Positions 1-6,904 of a stretch of DNA of 8,078 nt are shown one piece after another. Position 1 is the stretch's first letter. The number at the start of each line of letters is the position of its first letter. Origin of the DNA: CALEUX01 sp037439945 (GTDB taxonomy: Bacteria > Bacteroidota > Bacteroidia > Bacteroidales > Marinilabiliaceae). The notes under the pieces are model-generated. The model ran no database searches, was not told where the DNA came from, and was given only the letters and a program-made list of their open reading frames with translations. Made by a program: the position numbers and the translations under genes. The stretch covers positions 1-8,078 of the forward strand of contig JBBIVA010000142.1 in NCBI GenBank assembly GCA_037439945.1. The letters are read 5' to 3'.

Positions 1-26
1 AAAACTCTATGCTTTAAATTTTATTA

Positions 27-58
27 CAAAATTATTACATCGAACTCACGTTAATAAA
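27..58 (-). promoter_or_regulatory. candidate divergent Bacteroidota-type promoter (minus strand)
   Basis: Read on the minus strand, bases 34-27 give TAATTTTG, an exact match to the Bacteroidota -7 consensus TAnnTTTG. A TTTA lies 20 bases upstream (58-55) in the place of the -33 element. It would drive a gene leaving the window to the left. In many Bacteroidales pdxJ is divergent from nadK, which would fit, but no coding sequence of such a gene is visible here. The region is very AT-rich, so a chance match is quite possible. Confidence 0.3.
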
Positions 59-92
59 GTTTTTTTACTATGTTGAACTTAACCTTGTTCTA

Positions 93-971
93 ATGAAAAT
101 TGCTGTATTTGGAAAACACTTCGGGGAATTGTTTTACGAAAAGTGCACTAATCTTTTTAAAGAACTAAAAAACTCAGGGGCTGAAGTTTATGTTTTCAAA
201 CCTTTTTATGAGTTTCTATCCCAAACGGCAAGAATCAATCCGGATGTTTCAGGCCTTTTTGAAGATTATTCTGATTTACCAAATGCCGACATGATGTTTA
301 GTATTGGAGGTGATGGAACATTTTTGGACGCTGTAACTGTAATAAGAAACAACAACATACCCATAGTGGGAATAAATACAGGGCGGTTAGGATTTTTGGC
401 AGATATTGCAATGAAGGATTTACCAGACGCCTTGTCTGATATTTTTGAAGGCCGTTACATAATCAGAACTCTCGACCTTTTAAAACTGGAAACTGATTAT
501 CCCTGTTTTGGTGATATGAACTTTGCATTAAATGAACTTGCTGTTCATAAGCGCGACACTTCATCAATGATAACTATTCATACCTATCTTAATAATGAAC
601 TATTAAATTCTTACTGGGCCGATGGCTTAATAATTGCAACACCCACCGGGTCAACAGCATATTCATTAAGTGTAGGCGGCCCAATACTACACCCTTCATC
701 AAAAGAGTTTGTGATTTCACCAATTGCACCCCATAATTTAACGGTTCGTCCGCTGGTTGTACCAAATAATATGGATATTACGCTTCGTATTGAAGGCAGA
801 GGTGGAAAGTTTTTAGCATCTCTTGATTCCCGTAGCTGTGTTTTAGACGATAAATTAGAATTGCGTGTGAGAAAAGCTGATTTCACAGTTTCGGTTGTTG
901 AAAGAATTGGGCAAAGTTTTTATACTACATTGCGGACAAAACTAATGTGGGGTGTGGACCGCCGAAATTAA
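93..971 (+). CDS. nadK: NAD kinase
   Basis: ATP-dependent NAD kinase, which phosphorylates NAD+ to NADP+ in the cytoplasm and is the only route to NADP in most bacteria. The 292-residue protein has the family signatures in order. A Rossmann-like N-terminal half carries GGDGT at residues 72-76, with Asp74 the expected catalytic base. NTGRLGFL follows at 95-102, LNELAV with the conserved Asn-Glu at 146-151, and the glycine-rich DGLIIATPTGSTAYS block at 177-191, which binds NAD. The length is typical of the family. The ATG at 93 is the first plausible start and begins directly with the beta-strand MKIAVFG; there is no Shine-Dalgarno motif, as is usual in this phylum. The C-terminal TLRTKLMWG resembles other Bacteroidota NAD kinases. 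A gap of 94 bases separates it from the next gene, so it may be only partly co-transcribed. There is no sign of damage or transfer. Confidence 0.96.
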   Translation: MKIAVFGKHFGELFYEKCTNLFKELKNSGAEVYVFKPFYEFLSQTARINPDVSGLFEDYSDLPNADMMFSIGGDGTFLDAVTVIRNNNIPIVGINTGRLGFLADIAMKDLPDALSDIFEGRYIIRTLDLLKLETDYPCFGDMNFALNELAVHKRDTSSMITIHTYLNNELLNSYWADGLIIATPTGSTAYSLSVGGPILHPSSKEFVISPIAPHNLTVRPLVVPNNMDITLRIEGRGGKFLASLDSRSCVLDDKLELRVRKADFTVSVVERIGQSFYTTLRTKLMWGVDRRN

Positions 972-1032
972 TAACAATAAAAGCAAAGTTAAACCGTTTT
1001 TATATGATATTTAAAAATATAAAATGTTTTAG

Positions 1033-1040
1033 TTTCTTTG
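1033..1040 (+). promoter_or_regulatory. weak candidate -7 promoter element before the DUF6089-like gene
   Basis: TTTCTTTG, followed by CA, differs at one position from the Bacteroidota -7 consensus TAnnTTTG. It sits 25 bases before the ATG at 1066, in the 94-base gap after nadK. No convincing -33 TTG is seen at the expected distance, so this is only a candidate for an internal promoter serving the genes from 1066 onward. Confidence 0.25.
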
Positions 1041-1065
1041 CAAAAGTTTCTTCTACTAATTTTAA

Positions 1066-1803
1066 ATGAATAAGAATTTTCGTTACGGAATAATTTTTTT
1101 TATTCTTCTGCTAATAAATATTTTTTTTTCATCGGTGGGCAACAGTCAAACCAAGCTGGAAGCAGGTCCGCTTTTAGGCATTTCATGGTACAATGGCGAC
1201 TTAAACCCCCAACGGCAGTTTTATCGTATACACCCTTCAGCCGGAATTATTTTAAGGTATTCACTAAACGACCGTATTGCTTTCAGGGCAGGGGCATCTG
1301 TAGCACGAATAAGCGGGGCATACCCATTAACCGGTGTTGTAATAAAAGAAAACGGCAGCTTACCTTATAAGTTCAGCCAAAATGTTGGTGATTTCTCAAC
1401 AATGATTGAAATTAACTTCTTTTCATTTGACCACCCGTTCAATAAAAAATCAGACTTTACACCCTTTGTTACTTTCGGATTGGGTTCAGTTTTTTATAAA
1501 AGATATTTACCTGAAAATGGTAACCACTCTGAAAAACCGCTTTTTGTATTATCTTTGCCGTTCGGCGGAGGCGTAAAATGGAAGGTATCAGATCGCTTAA
1601 GGCTAGGCCTGGAGTGGACTTACCGAAAAACCTTTGCCGATGATTTAGATGTGGTGGGTACCGGCAATCCGGTTGATGCATCAAATCCTTTTGGTTTTGA
1701 TAAAACTACATCGGTTCATAATAATGACTGGATATCAGTGGTTGGGGTTTCTGCTGCATTCAGTATTATAAGCAGTCGTAATAAATGCCATGCAGGATTT
1801 TGA
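1066..1803 (+). CDS. DUF6089-like exported protein, predicted outer-membrane beta-barrel
   Basis: Exported protein of 245 residues with no established function. I assign it to the Bacteroidota DUF6089-type family from recalled motifs and from its place between nadK and uppS. Residues 1-28 form a signal peptide: basic N-terminus, long Phe/Ile/Leu core, probable cleavage near SVGNSQ. The rest shows alternating hydrophobic/aromatic strands typical of a small outer-membrane barrel. Recognisable segments are WYNGDLN at 41-47, EINFFSF at 115-121, FTPFVTFGLG at 131-140, FGGGVKWKVSDRLRLGLEW at 166-184, DDLD at 192-195 and NNDW at 219-222. The ending (SSRNKCHAGF) is soft and lacks the terminal Phe of a classical beta-signal; the preceding strand may serve instead. 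Its TGA stop at 1801-1803 lies 19 bases before the chosen uppS start, so the two genes are probably co-transcribed. The signal-peptide codons contain runs of eight (1094-1101) and nine (1121-1129) T. The barrel topology is inferred. Confidence 0.8.
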   Translation: MNKNFRYGIIFFILLLINIFFSSVGNSQTKLEAGPLLGISWYNGDLNPQRQFYRIHPSAGIILRYSLNDRIAFRAGASVARISGAYPLTGVVIKENGSLPYKFSQNVGDFSTMIEINFFSFDHPFNKKSDFTPFVTFGLGSVFYKRYLPENGNHSEKPLFVLSLPFGGGVKWKVSDRLRLGLEWTYRKTFADDLDVVGTGNPVDASNPFGFDKTTSVHNNDWISVVGVSAAFSIISSRNKCHAGF

Positions 1804-1822
1804 AATAAGGAAGAAAAAAGGA

Positions 1823-2569
1823 ATGTCTTTAAAGGATCAATTAATAATAGAAAAACTTCCCGAACACATAGCCATTATTATGGATGGAAATGGTCGGTGG
1901 GCCCGCCAGAGGGGCTCAACGAGAGTTTTTGGGCATAAAAATGGCGTAAAAGCTGTACGCGAAGTTACCGAAGCCTGTGCTGAATTGGGTATTAAGTACC
2001 TTACCCTTTATGCCTTTTCAACCGAGAATTGGAATAGACCAAAGACGGAAGTTAATGCTTTAATGTCACTTTTGGTTTCAACTATTGCATCAGAAACAAA
2101 AACATTAATGAAAAATAATGTCAGGCTAAAATCAATTGGTTGTAAAAAAAACCTGCCTGAAAAAGTTCAGGTTAAATTAACCGATTGCATTAAAACAACT
2201 GATGGAAATAGTGGACTAACACTGGTTCTGGCTTTAAGCTATAGTTCTAGGTGGGAAATTACCGAAGCAATAAAGAAGCTTTCAACTGATGTTAAAAATA
2301 ATGAATTGGATATTTCGGATATTAACAATGAAATTTTCAGCAAATATCTTGAAACATCTGAAATACCTGATCCTGAATTGTTAATACGCACGAGTGGCGA
2401 ACAAAGGATTAGTAATTTTTTGCTTTGGCAAATAGCTTACTCAGAATTATATTTTTCAAATATTTTATGGCCTGATTTTAGCAGGGAAAATCTTTACGAA
2501 GCAATTTTGGATTATCAAAAGCGCGAAAGAAGATTTGGAAAAACCAGTGAACAGTTAATTTTAAAATAA
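1823..2569 (+). CDS. uppS: isoprenyl transferase (undecaprenyl diphosphate synthase)
   Basis: Cis-prenyltransferase that extends farnesyl diphosphate with isopentenyl diphosphate to the C55 carrier lipid used for peptidoglycan and surface polysaccharides; it acts at the cytoplasmic face of the inner membrane. I chose the ATG at 1823 (248 residues) over the in-frame ATG at 1790. The former follows the purine-rich AAGAAAAAAGGA, gives the family-typical MSLKDQL start and avoids overlap with the upstream gene. Signatures are IAIIMDGNGRWA at 16-27 with catalytic Asp21, FGH at 36-38, FSTENWNRP at 65-73, DPELLIRTSGEQRISNFLLW at 183-202 (diphosphate-binding Arg residues) and WPDF at 216-219. Where many homologues have NYGGR, this protein has SYSSR at 139-143, which I believe is usual in Bacteroidota. 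Length is normal. The TAA is 5 bases before the bamA ATG, suggesting translational coupling. Confidence 0.95.
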   Translation: MSLKDQLIIEKLPEHIAIIMDGNGRWARQRGSTRVFGHKNGVKAVREVTEACAELGIKYLTLYAFSTENWNRPKTEVNALMSLLVSTIASETKTLMKNNVRLKSIGCKKNLPEKVQVKLTDCIKTTDGNSGLTLVLALSYSSRWEITEAIKKLSTDVKNNELDISDINNEIFSKYLETSEIPDPELLIRTSGEQRISNFLLWQIAYSELYFSNILWPDFSRENLYEAILDYQKRERRFGKTSEQLILK

Positions 2570-2574
2570 TTGTG

Positions 2575-5166
2575 ATGCTTAAACGATTGACCCCGGTAAT
2601 TTTATTTTTTTTACTGCCTTTTATTACAATATCCGGACAAACTACACCGGAAATATCATATTCAGGAAAACCACGTAAATATGAAATCGCTGAAATAGAA
2701 GTAACAGGCGATTTAAACAACGATCCAAAAATATTGGCCGGATTATCTGGCTTGCGTGTAGGACAGGAAATTACGGTTCCGGGAGAGGAGATTACAAAAG
2801 CTATTAAGAAATACTGGGAATATGGATTGTTTTCTGACGTTAATATTTCAGCAACAAAAATTGAGGGCAGGTCTATATTTTTAAACATATACCTTCAGGA
2901 AAGACCAAGGTTATCTGACATTATTTTTAAAGGACTAAAAAAATCCGAGAAGGATGCTATTACCGAAAAAATTGCCATGATGAAAGGTAGCCAGGTTACC
3001 CCATACCTCACTGCAAGAGCTGAACGTTTTATTAAAAGCCATTTTGTTGAAAAAGGGTTTTTTAATACTGAGGTAACAATTGTACAAAAAGACGATCCGG
3101 ATAAAAAAAATCATGTATTCCTTGATATTACTGTTGATAAAAAGGAGAAAGTTAAGGTTAAAAACCTCACCTTTGAAGGTAACGACGTTTATTCGCACAA
3201 CAGGTTAAACCGGTATATGAAAAAAACCAATGAACGCCGTAAATTGCGAAATTTCTTCAGAACCAAAAAATTTGTTGAAGAAGAATACCGGAAGGACCTT
3301 CAAAAAGTAGTCGAAAAATATAACGAAAAAGGTTATCGTGATGCAGCAATTGAGTATGAATCAGTAACCCGTAACGATGACAATACAGTTGATATAAAAA
3401 TAGGAATTGAAGAGGGGCGAAAATACTACTTTGGAGATATAACATGGATTGGCAACAGCATATATGCAGGTGAGTACCTTTCACATGTCCTAAGAATCAA
3501 AAAAGGTGATGTGTTTAATCAAACCTTGCTTGACAAGCGCCTTTTTTCTGATGATGATGCAGTGCATAACCTTTATATGAATACCGGTTACCTGTTTAGT
3601 AGAATTGTTCCTGTTGATGTTGCAATACAGGGCGATACAGTTGATCTTGAAATGAGAATTTACGAAGGAGAGCAGGCTACAATTAACAGGGTAATAATAA
3701 AAGGAAACACTAAAACCCACGAACATGTTGTTAGGCGAGAACTGCGTACCAAACCAGGTGAGTTATTTAATAAAGAAGCAATAATACGGTCAATAAGGGA
3801 ATTGTCGCAACTTGGCCATTTTGACCCCGAAAAAATGAATCCTGTACCACTGCCTGATCAGGATAAAGGAACTGTTGATATAGAGTTTAACCTTGAAGAA
3901 AAAGCCAATGATCAAATTGAACTCTCAGGTGGATGGGGTGCCGGTATGTTTGTTGGTTCACTGGGTTTGAAATTCACCAATTTTTCAATTCGTAATTTCT
4001 TAAATAAAGAGGCCTGGAGACCCTTGCCAACTGGCGACGGACAAACATTGGCATTACGGGCTCAAACCAACGGCAAGTATTACCAATCATACAGCCTTTC
4101 ATTTATTGAACCCTGGCTTGGTGGCAAAAAACCAAATTCATTAAGCGTTTCAGTTTCAAGATCAATTCAAACAGGTGTTAACAGCAGATATGGCGGTTAT
4201 GGATACGGTTACGGCTATGGAGGCTATGGTGGCTATGGTGGTTATGGAAATGACTATTATGGCTTGGATGCCAATCCTGATGAACACCTGAAAACATTTG
4301 GAATTTCGATAGGATTTGGAAGAAGATTAACATGGCCTGATGACTATTTCGCATTGTACACCGAGATGAGTTACCAGTTATATGATTTAAAAAACTGGAG
4401 ATACTTTTTCATGGAAAACGGCTTTTCTCATAATCTTAAGTTCAGGGTTATGTTGTCACGCCGATCAATCGACAATCCGCTTTATACAAGATCTGGTTCC
4501 GATTTTTCAATCGGGGTTGAATTTACTCCCCCTTATTCACTATTCTCAGATAAAGATTATTCAAAAATTACTGATGAAGTTGAAAAATACCGCTTAATTG
4601 AATACCATAAATGGTCGCTTAAGGGAGGTATGTTTAAACCGCTCGATAATAATGGTAAATTAATTTTAATGAGCAAGGTTGAATATGGTTTTCTTGGATA
4701 TTACAACAAATACCTGAAATCACCTTTTGAGAAATATGTTTTAGGTGGCGATGGTATGGCCGGTTACAGTTATTACGGTAGTGAAACAATTGGCCTGAGA
4801 GGGTATGAAAACAGTAGCCTTACAGCCATTACCTACATCCCTGCCAACGATGGAACTGGCGCTTACAGAAGATTACAGGATGGTAATATGTATTCAAAAT
4901 TAACTATGGAATTAAGGTACCCGCTAACTCTTCAACCTTCGGCTACTGTTTACGGATTGATATTTGCAGAGGCAGGTAATTCATGGTCTGATTTTCGTAA
5001 ATTTAACCCGTTTGAATTAAAAAGATCAGCAGGTATTGGTTTGAGAATATTCCTGCCAATGTTTGGGTTGATGGGAATTGACTGGGGATATGGGTTTGAT
5101 GATGTTCATACTTATCCAAATGCCGGAGGAAGCAATTTCCATTTTATAATTGGTCAGAATTTTTAA
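2575..5166 (+). CDS. bamA: outer-membrane protein assembly factor BamA
   Basis: Omp85-family core of the BAM complex, which folds and inserts beta-barrel proteins into the outer membrane. ATG at 2575 is preferred over the adjacent GTG at 2572, giving 863 residues. Residues 1 to about 21 are a signal peptide. Five POTRA domains follow at roughly 36-109, 110-189, 190-281, 282-366 and 367-443, each showing the pattern of a strand, paired helices with a conserved Gly (WEYGLF, VEKGFF, NEKGYR, MNTGYL, SQLGHF) and two closing strands. The barrel runs from about 446 to 863. It contains LRGY at 741-744, the counterpart of the VRGF/Y motif in loop L6 with conserved Arg742, and ends in Phe with alternating hydrophobic residues (FHFIIGQNF), a plausible beta-signal. 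Residues 539-558 form an unusual Tyr/Gly repeat, probably in a surface loop or turn. It is tightly spaced after uppS and followed by Skp-type chaperone genes, which fits shared function in barrel assembly. Confidence 0.96.
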   Translation: MLKRLTPVILFFLLPFITISGQTTPEISYSGKPRKYEIAEIEVTGDLNNDPKILAGLSGLRVGQEITVPGEEITKAIKKYWEYGLFSDVNISATKIEGRSIFLNIYLQERPRLSDIIFKGLKKSEKDAITEKIAMMKGSQVTPYLTARAERFIKSHFVEKGFFNTEVTIVQKDDPDKKNHVFLDITVDKKEKVKVKNLTFEGNDVYSHNRLNRYMKKTNERRKLRNFFRTKKFVEEEYRKDLQKVVEKYNEKGYRDAAIEYESVTRNDDNTVDIKIGIEEGRKYYFGDITWIGNSIYAGEYLSHVLRIKKGDVFNQTLLDKRLFSDDDAVHNLYMNTGYLFSRIVPVDVAIQGDTVDLEMRIYEGEQATINRVIIKGNTKTHEHVVRRELRTKPGELFNKEAIIRSIRELSQLGHFDPEKMNPVPLPDQDKGTVDIEFNLEEKANDQIELSGGWGAGMFVGSLGLKFTNFSIRNFLNKEAWRPLPTGDGQTLALRAQTNGKYYQSYSLSFIEPWLGGKKPNSLSVSVSRSIQTGVNSRYGGYGYGYGYGGYGGYGGYGNDYYGLDANPDEHLKTFGISIGFGRRLTWPDDYFALYTEMSYQLYDLKNWRYFFMENGFSHNLKFRVMLSRRSIDNPLYTRSGSDFSIGVEFTPPYSLFSDKDYSKITDEVEKYRLIEYHKWSLKGGMFKPLDNNGKLILMSKVEYGFLGYYNKYLKSPFEKYVLGGDGMAGYSYYGSETIGLRGYENSSLTAITYIPANDGTGAYRRLQDGNMYSKLTMELRYPLTLQPSATVYGLIFAEAGNSWSDFRKFNPFELKRSAGIGLRIFLPMFGLMGIDWGYGFDDVHTYPNAGGSNFHFIIGQNF
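4189..4248 (+). repeat. Gly-Tyr codon repeat inside bamA
   Basis: Sixty bases encode BamA residues 539-558, composed only of Tyr (8) and Gly (12) in GY and GGY units. The DNA repeats imperfectly (TATGGTGGC-like units, with mixed GGT/GGC/GGA and TAT/TAC codons), so it is a degenerate in-frame minisatellite, not a homogeneous microsatellite. It lies between SVSVSRSIQTG, which looks like a barrel strand, and an Asp/Tyr-rich stretch followed by another strand (TFGISIGFG), so a loop position is inferred. Unit number could vary between strains. Confidence 0.85.
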
Positions 5167-5186
5167 ATTAGTTACTTATTAAAATT

Positions 5187-5210
5187 GACCCCTTGAGTTT
5201 TAGGGGTTTT
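5187..5210 (+). terminator. possible terminator or attenuator hairpin between bamA and ompH1
   Basis: ACCCCT at 5188-5193 pairs with AGGGGT at 5202-5207 around an eight-base loop. A G-T wobble closes the base (5187/5208), and a short run of only 3-4 T follows (5207-5210, then C). It begins 20 bases after the bamA stop. The stem is GC-rich against an AT-rich background, but the weak T tract suggests partial termination, attenuation or transcript stabilisation more than a full stop. Function is inferred. Confidence 0.5.
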
Positions 5211-5265
5211 CAAAATTATGGAAATTGGTTTGGTTTTTGTTAGCTTTACCAAAAAACAAAAGGTT

Positions 5266-5778
5266 ATGATACGAAGGATATTTTTAATATTTTTAGGAGT
5301 TCTGGGTATGCAAGTTGCATCCTATTCCCAGAAATATGCTTTCGTAGATACAGAGTATATTTTAAGAAATATACCTGCCTATGAAGCAGCTCAGGAACAA
5401 CTAAAACAACTGTCAAAACGTTGGCAACAGGAAATTGAAACTATTTACCAGGAAGTTTCAAAAATGTATAAGGAATTCCAAACTGAAAGTGTTTTTCTAT
5501 CCAATGAAATGCGCATAAAAAGGGAGGAAAGTATTATTGAAAAAGAAAAACAGGCTAAACTTTTACAGCAAAAATATTTTGGGCCCGAGGGTGAATTCGC
5601 CAAAAAGCAGAAAGCACTAATCCAACCTCTTCAGGATCAGATTGCGTCAGTGTTACGCGAATTAGCCAGGGAAGATGATTTAGCAGTAATTTTTGACAAA
5701 TCGAGTGGTGTGCTTTATCTTGATCCAAAATTTGATAAAAGTGATCAGGTTTTAGCCCGGCTTGGATATAAAAGATAA
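5266..5778 (+). CDS. Skp/OmpH-family periplasmic chaperone, copy 1
   Basis: OmpH/Skp-type periplasmic protein expected to hold unfolded outer-membrane proteins on the way to BamA. I chose ATG 5266 (170 residues) over the in-frame ATG 5218. The shorter form starts directly with the signal peptide MIRRIFLIFLGVLGM and is preceded by an A-rich AAAAAACAAAAGG stretch, whereas the longer form adds 16 unrelated residues ahead of it. Probable cleavage is near SYSQ (residue 22). The mature protein opens with KYAFVDTEYILRNIP (beta-strand). It then has a long Lys/Glu/Gln-rich coiled-coil hairpin at about 38-125, including the Bacteroidota-typical KYFGPEGE at 103-110. It returns to the body with DDLAVIFDKSSGVLYLDP at 137-154 and VLARLGYKR at the end. 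It differs clearly from the next two copies, which resemble each other more. The next gene begins 18 bases after its stop. Confidence 0.9.
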   Translation: MIRRIFLIFLGVLGMQVASYSQKYAFVDTEYILRNIPAYEAAQEQLKQLSKRWQQEIETIYQEVSKMYKEFQTESVFLSNEMRIKREESIIEKEKQAKLLQQKYFGPEGEFAKKQKALIQPLQDQIASVLRELAREDDLAVIFDKSSGVLYLDPKFDKSDQVLARLGYKR

Positions 5779-5796
5779 ACCGATAAAAGAAAATTC

Positions 5797-6312
5797 ATGA
5801 GAATAGAGAAATTAGTATTTTTAGCCATTGCATTGTTTCTTAACGGATCGGCTGTTTTTGCTCAAAATTTGAAATTTGGACATATTGACATTGAAGCGGT
5901 GGTTATGGAAATGCCTGAATATAAAAATATTCAGACTGTTTTGGATGCTGAGACATCAAAACTTGAGAGTCAGTTTACAACAATGCGTGAGGAATTAGTT
6001 AAACTGGAAAAGGACTATCAGCAAAAAGCATCCAAACTTTCAAAAGCAGAACGTGAAGCAAAGGAGAATGAATTGCAAACGATGCAGGAGAAAGTTCAGG
6101 CATTCTTTGAAAATGCACAAAAAACATTGCAGCAAAAAAATCAGGAGATGCAAGCCCCTGTTTGGGATAAACTGAATAAAGCAATAGATGCAGTAGGTAC
6201 TGAAGGTGGGTTTATTTATATTTTCGAGGTAAAATCAGGATTAACGCTCTATTATTCAAGCAAAAGCATTGATATTTCATCACTGGTAAAAGCAAAACTT
6301 GGAATCAAGTAA
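5797..6312 (+). CDS. Skp/OmpH-family periplasmic chaperone, copy 2
   Basis: Second tandem OmpH/Skp-type chaperone, 171 residues, periplasmic. A signal peptide covers about residues 1-22 (MRIEKLVFLAIALFL, cleavage after VFA). The mature part starts LKFGHIDIEAV at 25-35. A highly charged coiled coil spans about 45-125, with motifs such as LEKDYQQKASKLSKAERE. The closing body strands are FIYIFEVKSGLTLYYSS at 139-155 and LVKAKLGIK at 163-171. FGHI, KAID.VG, YIF and LVKAKL are shared with copy 3 and are weaker or absent in copy 1, suggesting copies 2 and 3 come from a later duplication. The ATG at 5797 is 18 bases after copy 1 and follows GATAAAAGAAAATTC, A-rich as expected for this phylum. Co-transcription with copy 1 is likely. 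Confidence 0.9.
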   Translation: MRIEKLVFLAIALFLNGSAVFAQNLKFGHIDIEAVVMEMPEYKNIQTVLDAETSKLESQFTTMREELVKLEKDYQQKASKLSKAEREAKENELQTMQEKVQAFFENAQKTLQQKNQEMQAPVWDKLNKAIDAVGTEGGFIYIFEVKSGLTLYYSSKSIDISSLVKAKLGIK

Positions 6313-6355
6313 TTAGTTTAGAAATTTACACATTGAATCATTTAATAATTTGTAT

Positions 6356-6865
6356 ATGAATATTTTTAAATTTGCCGCTGTTGTTTCTCTTCTTTTAGTT
6401 GTATCTTTATCTTCAGCTCAGGAATTGAAATTTGGCCACATTAATGTTCAGCAGTTAATAGCTGCTTTACCCGAAAAACAAGCAGCTGATAAAGCTATTC
6501 AGGCTGAGGCTAAAGTGTTGCAGGACAGACGTACAATTATGCAGGAAGAGGCTGAAAGAAAATTTAAGGAGTACCTTTCGCAAAGAGAAACTATGCCCGA
6601 ACTGGTAAGAGCAACAATGGAAAAGGAAATTCAGGACATTCAACAACGTCTTGAAAATTACGATATGCTGGCTCAGCAAAACCTGAACAAAAAACAGCAG
6701 GATATGTACCAGCCCATTCTTGAAAAAATTCAGAAAGCAATTGATGAAGTGGGTCTGGAAAAGGGTTTGGTTTATATTTTTGATGTAAGTTCACAGGTGG
6801 TATTGTATCATTCAACAGCCAGTCTTGATTGTGAGCCGCTTGTTAAGGCAAAACTGGTGAAGTAA
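6356..6865 (+). CDS. Skp/OmpH-family periplasmic chaperone, copy 3
   Basis: Third tandem OmpH/Skp-type chaperone. The reading frame can be extended to a TTG at 6350, but the ATG at 6356 gives a normal 169-residue protein and is preferred. The signal peptide is about residues 1-22 (MNIFKFAAVVSLLLVVSLS, cleavage near SSAQ). The mature part starts LKFGHINVQQLIAALP at 24-39. A coiled coil runs about 42-125, with many Gln residues in its second half (LAQQNLNKKQQDMYQP, 105-120). It closes with KAIDEVG at 127-133, LVYIFDVSSQVVLYHS at 138-153 and LVKAKLVK at 162-169. A single Cys at 159 (LDCEP) is unusual for a periplasmic chaperone of this type and is absent from copies 1 and 2. It lies 43 bases after copy 2 and is the last gene before a strong terminator. 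Confidence 0.9.
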   Translation: MNIFKFAAVVSLLLVVSLSSAQELKFGHINVQQLIAALPEKQAADKAIQAEAKVLQDRRTIMQEEAERKFKEYLSQRETMPELVRATMEKEIQDIQQRLENYDMLAQQNLNKKQQDMYQPILEKIQKAIDEVGLEKGLVYIFDVSSQVVLYHSTASLDCEPLVKAKLVK

Positions 6866-6868
6866 AAG

Positions 6869-6895
6869 AATATAGGTATTTTTAATACCCATATT
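6869..6895 (+). other. AT-rich hairpin just after ompH copy 3
   Basis: GGTATT (6875-6880) pairs with AATACC (6884-6889) around a TTT loop. After one A/C mismatch (6874/6890) five further A-T pairs extend the stem (6869-6873 with 6891-6895). No U tract follows directly. It stands 13 bases before the main terminator and may protect the 3' end of the transcript or assist termination; this role is inferred. Confidence 0.45.
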
Positions 6896-6904
6896 TGAAA
6901 AATT

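Noticed and set aside
1185..1370. 61-codon + strand frame inside the DUF6089-like gene
   Set aside because: It overlaps in another frame a gene with a clear signal peptide and strand pattern, and has no start context or recognisable features of its own.
1790..1822. Upstream in-frame ATG for uppS, overlapping the end of the DUF6089-like gene
   Set aside because: The eleven added residues (MQDFEIRKKKG) do not resemble UppS N-termini. The ATG at 1823 has a purine-rich upstream and a family-like start.
2478..2888. 136-codon open frame on the minus strand across the uppS/bamA junction
   Set aside because: It is antisense to two well-recognised genes, has no recognisable protein features and is explained by their codon use. 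The same applies to the other minus-strand frames inside bamA, ompH and nadK.
4189..4263. Tandem repeat as a CRISPR array or mobile-element footprint
   Set aside because: The repeats are short, in-frame with bamA and have no spacers or inverted ends. They encode a Gly/Tyr tract.
5218..5265. Longer N-terminus for ompH copy 1 starting at 5218
   Set aside because: It would put 16 residues in front of a complete signal peptide. The start at 5266 gives a normal signal peptide and a length matching the other two copies.
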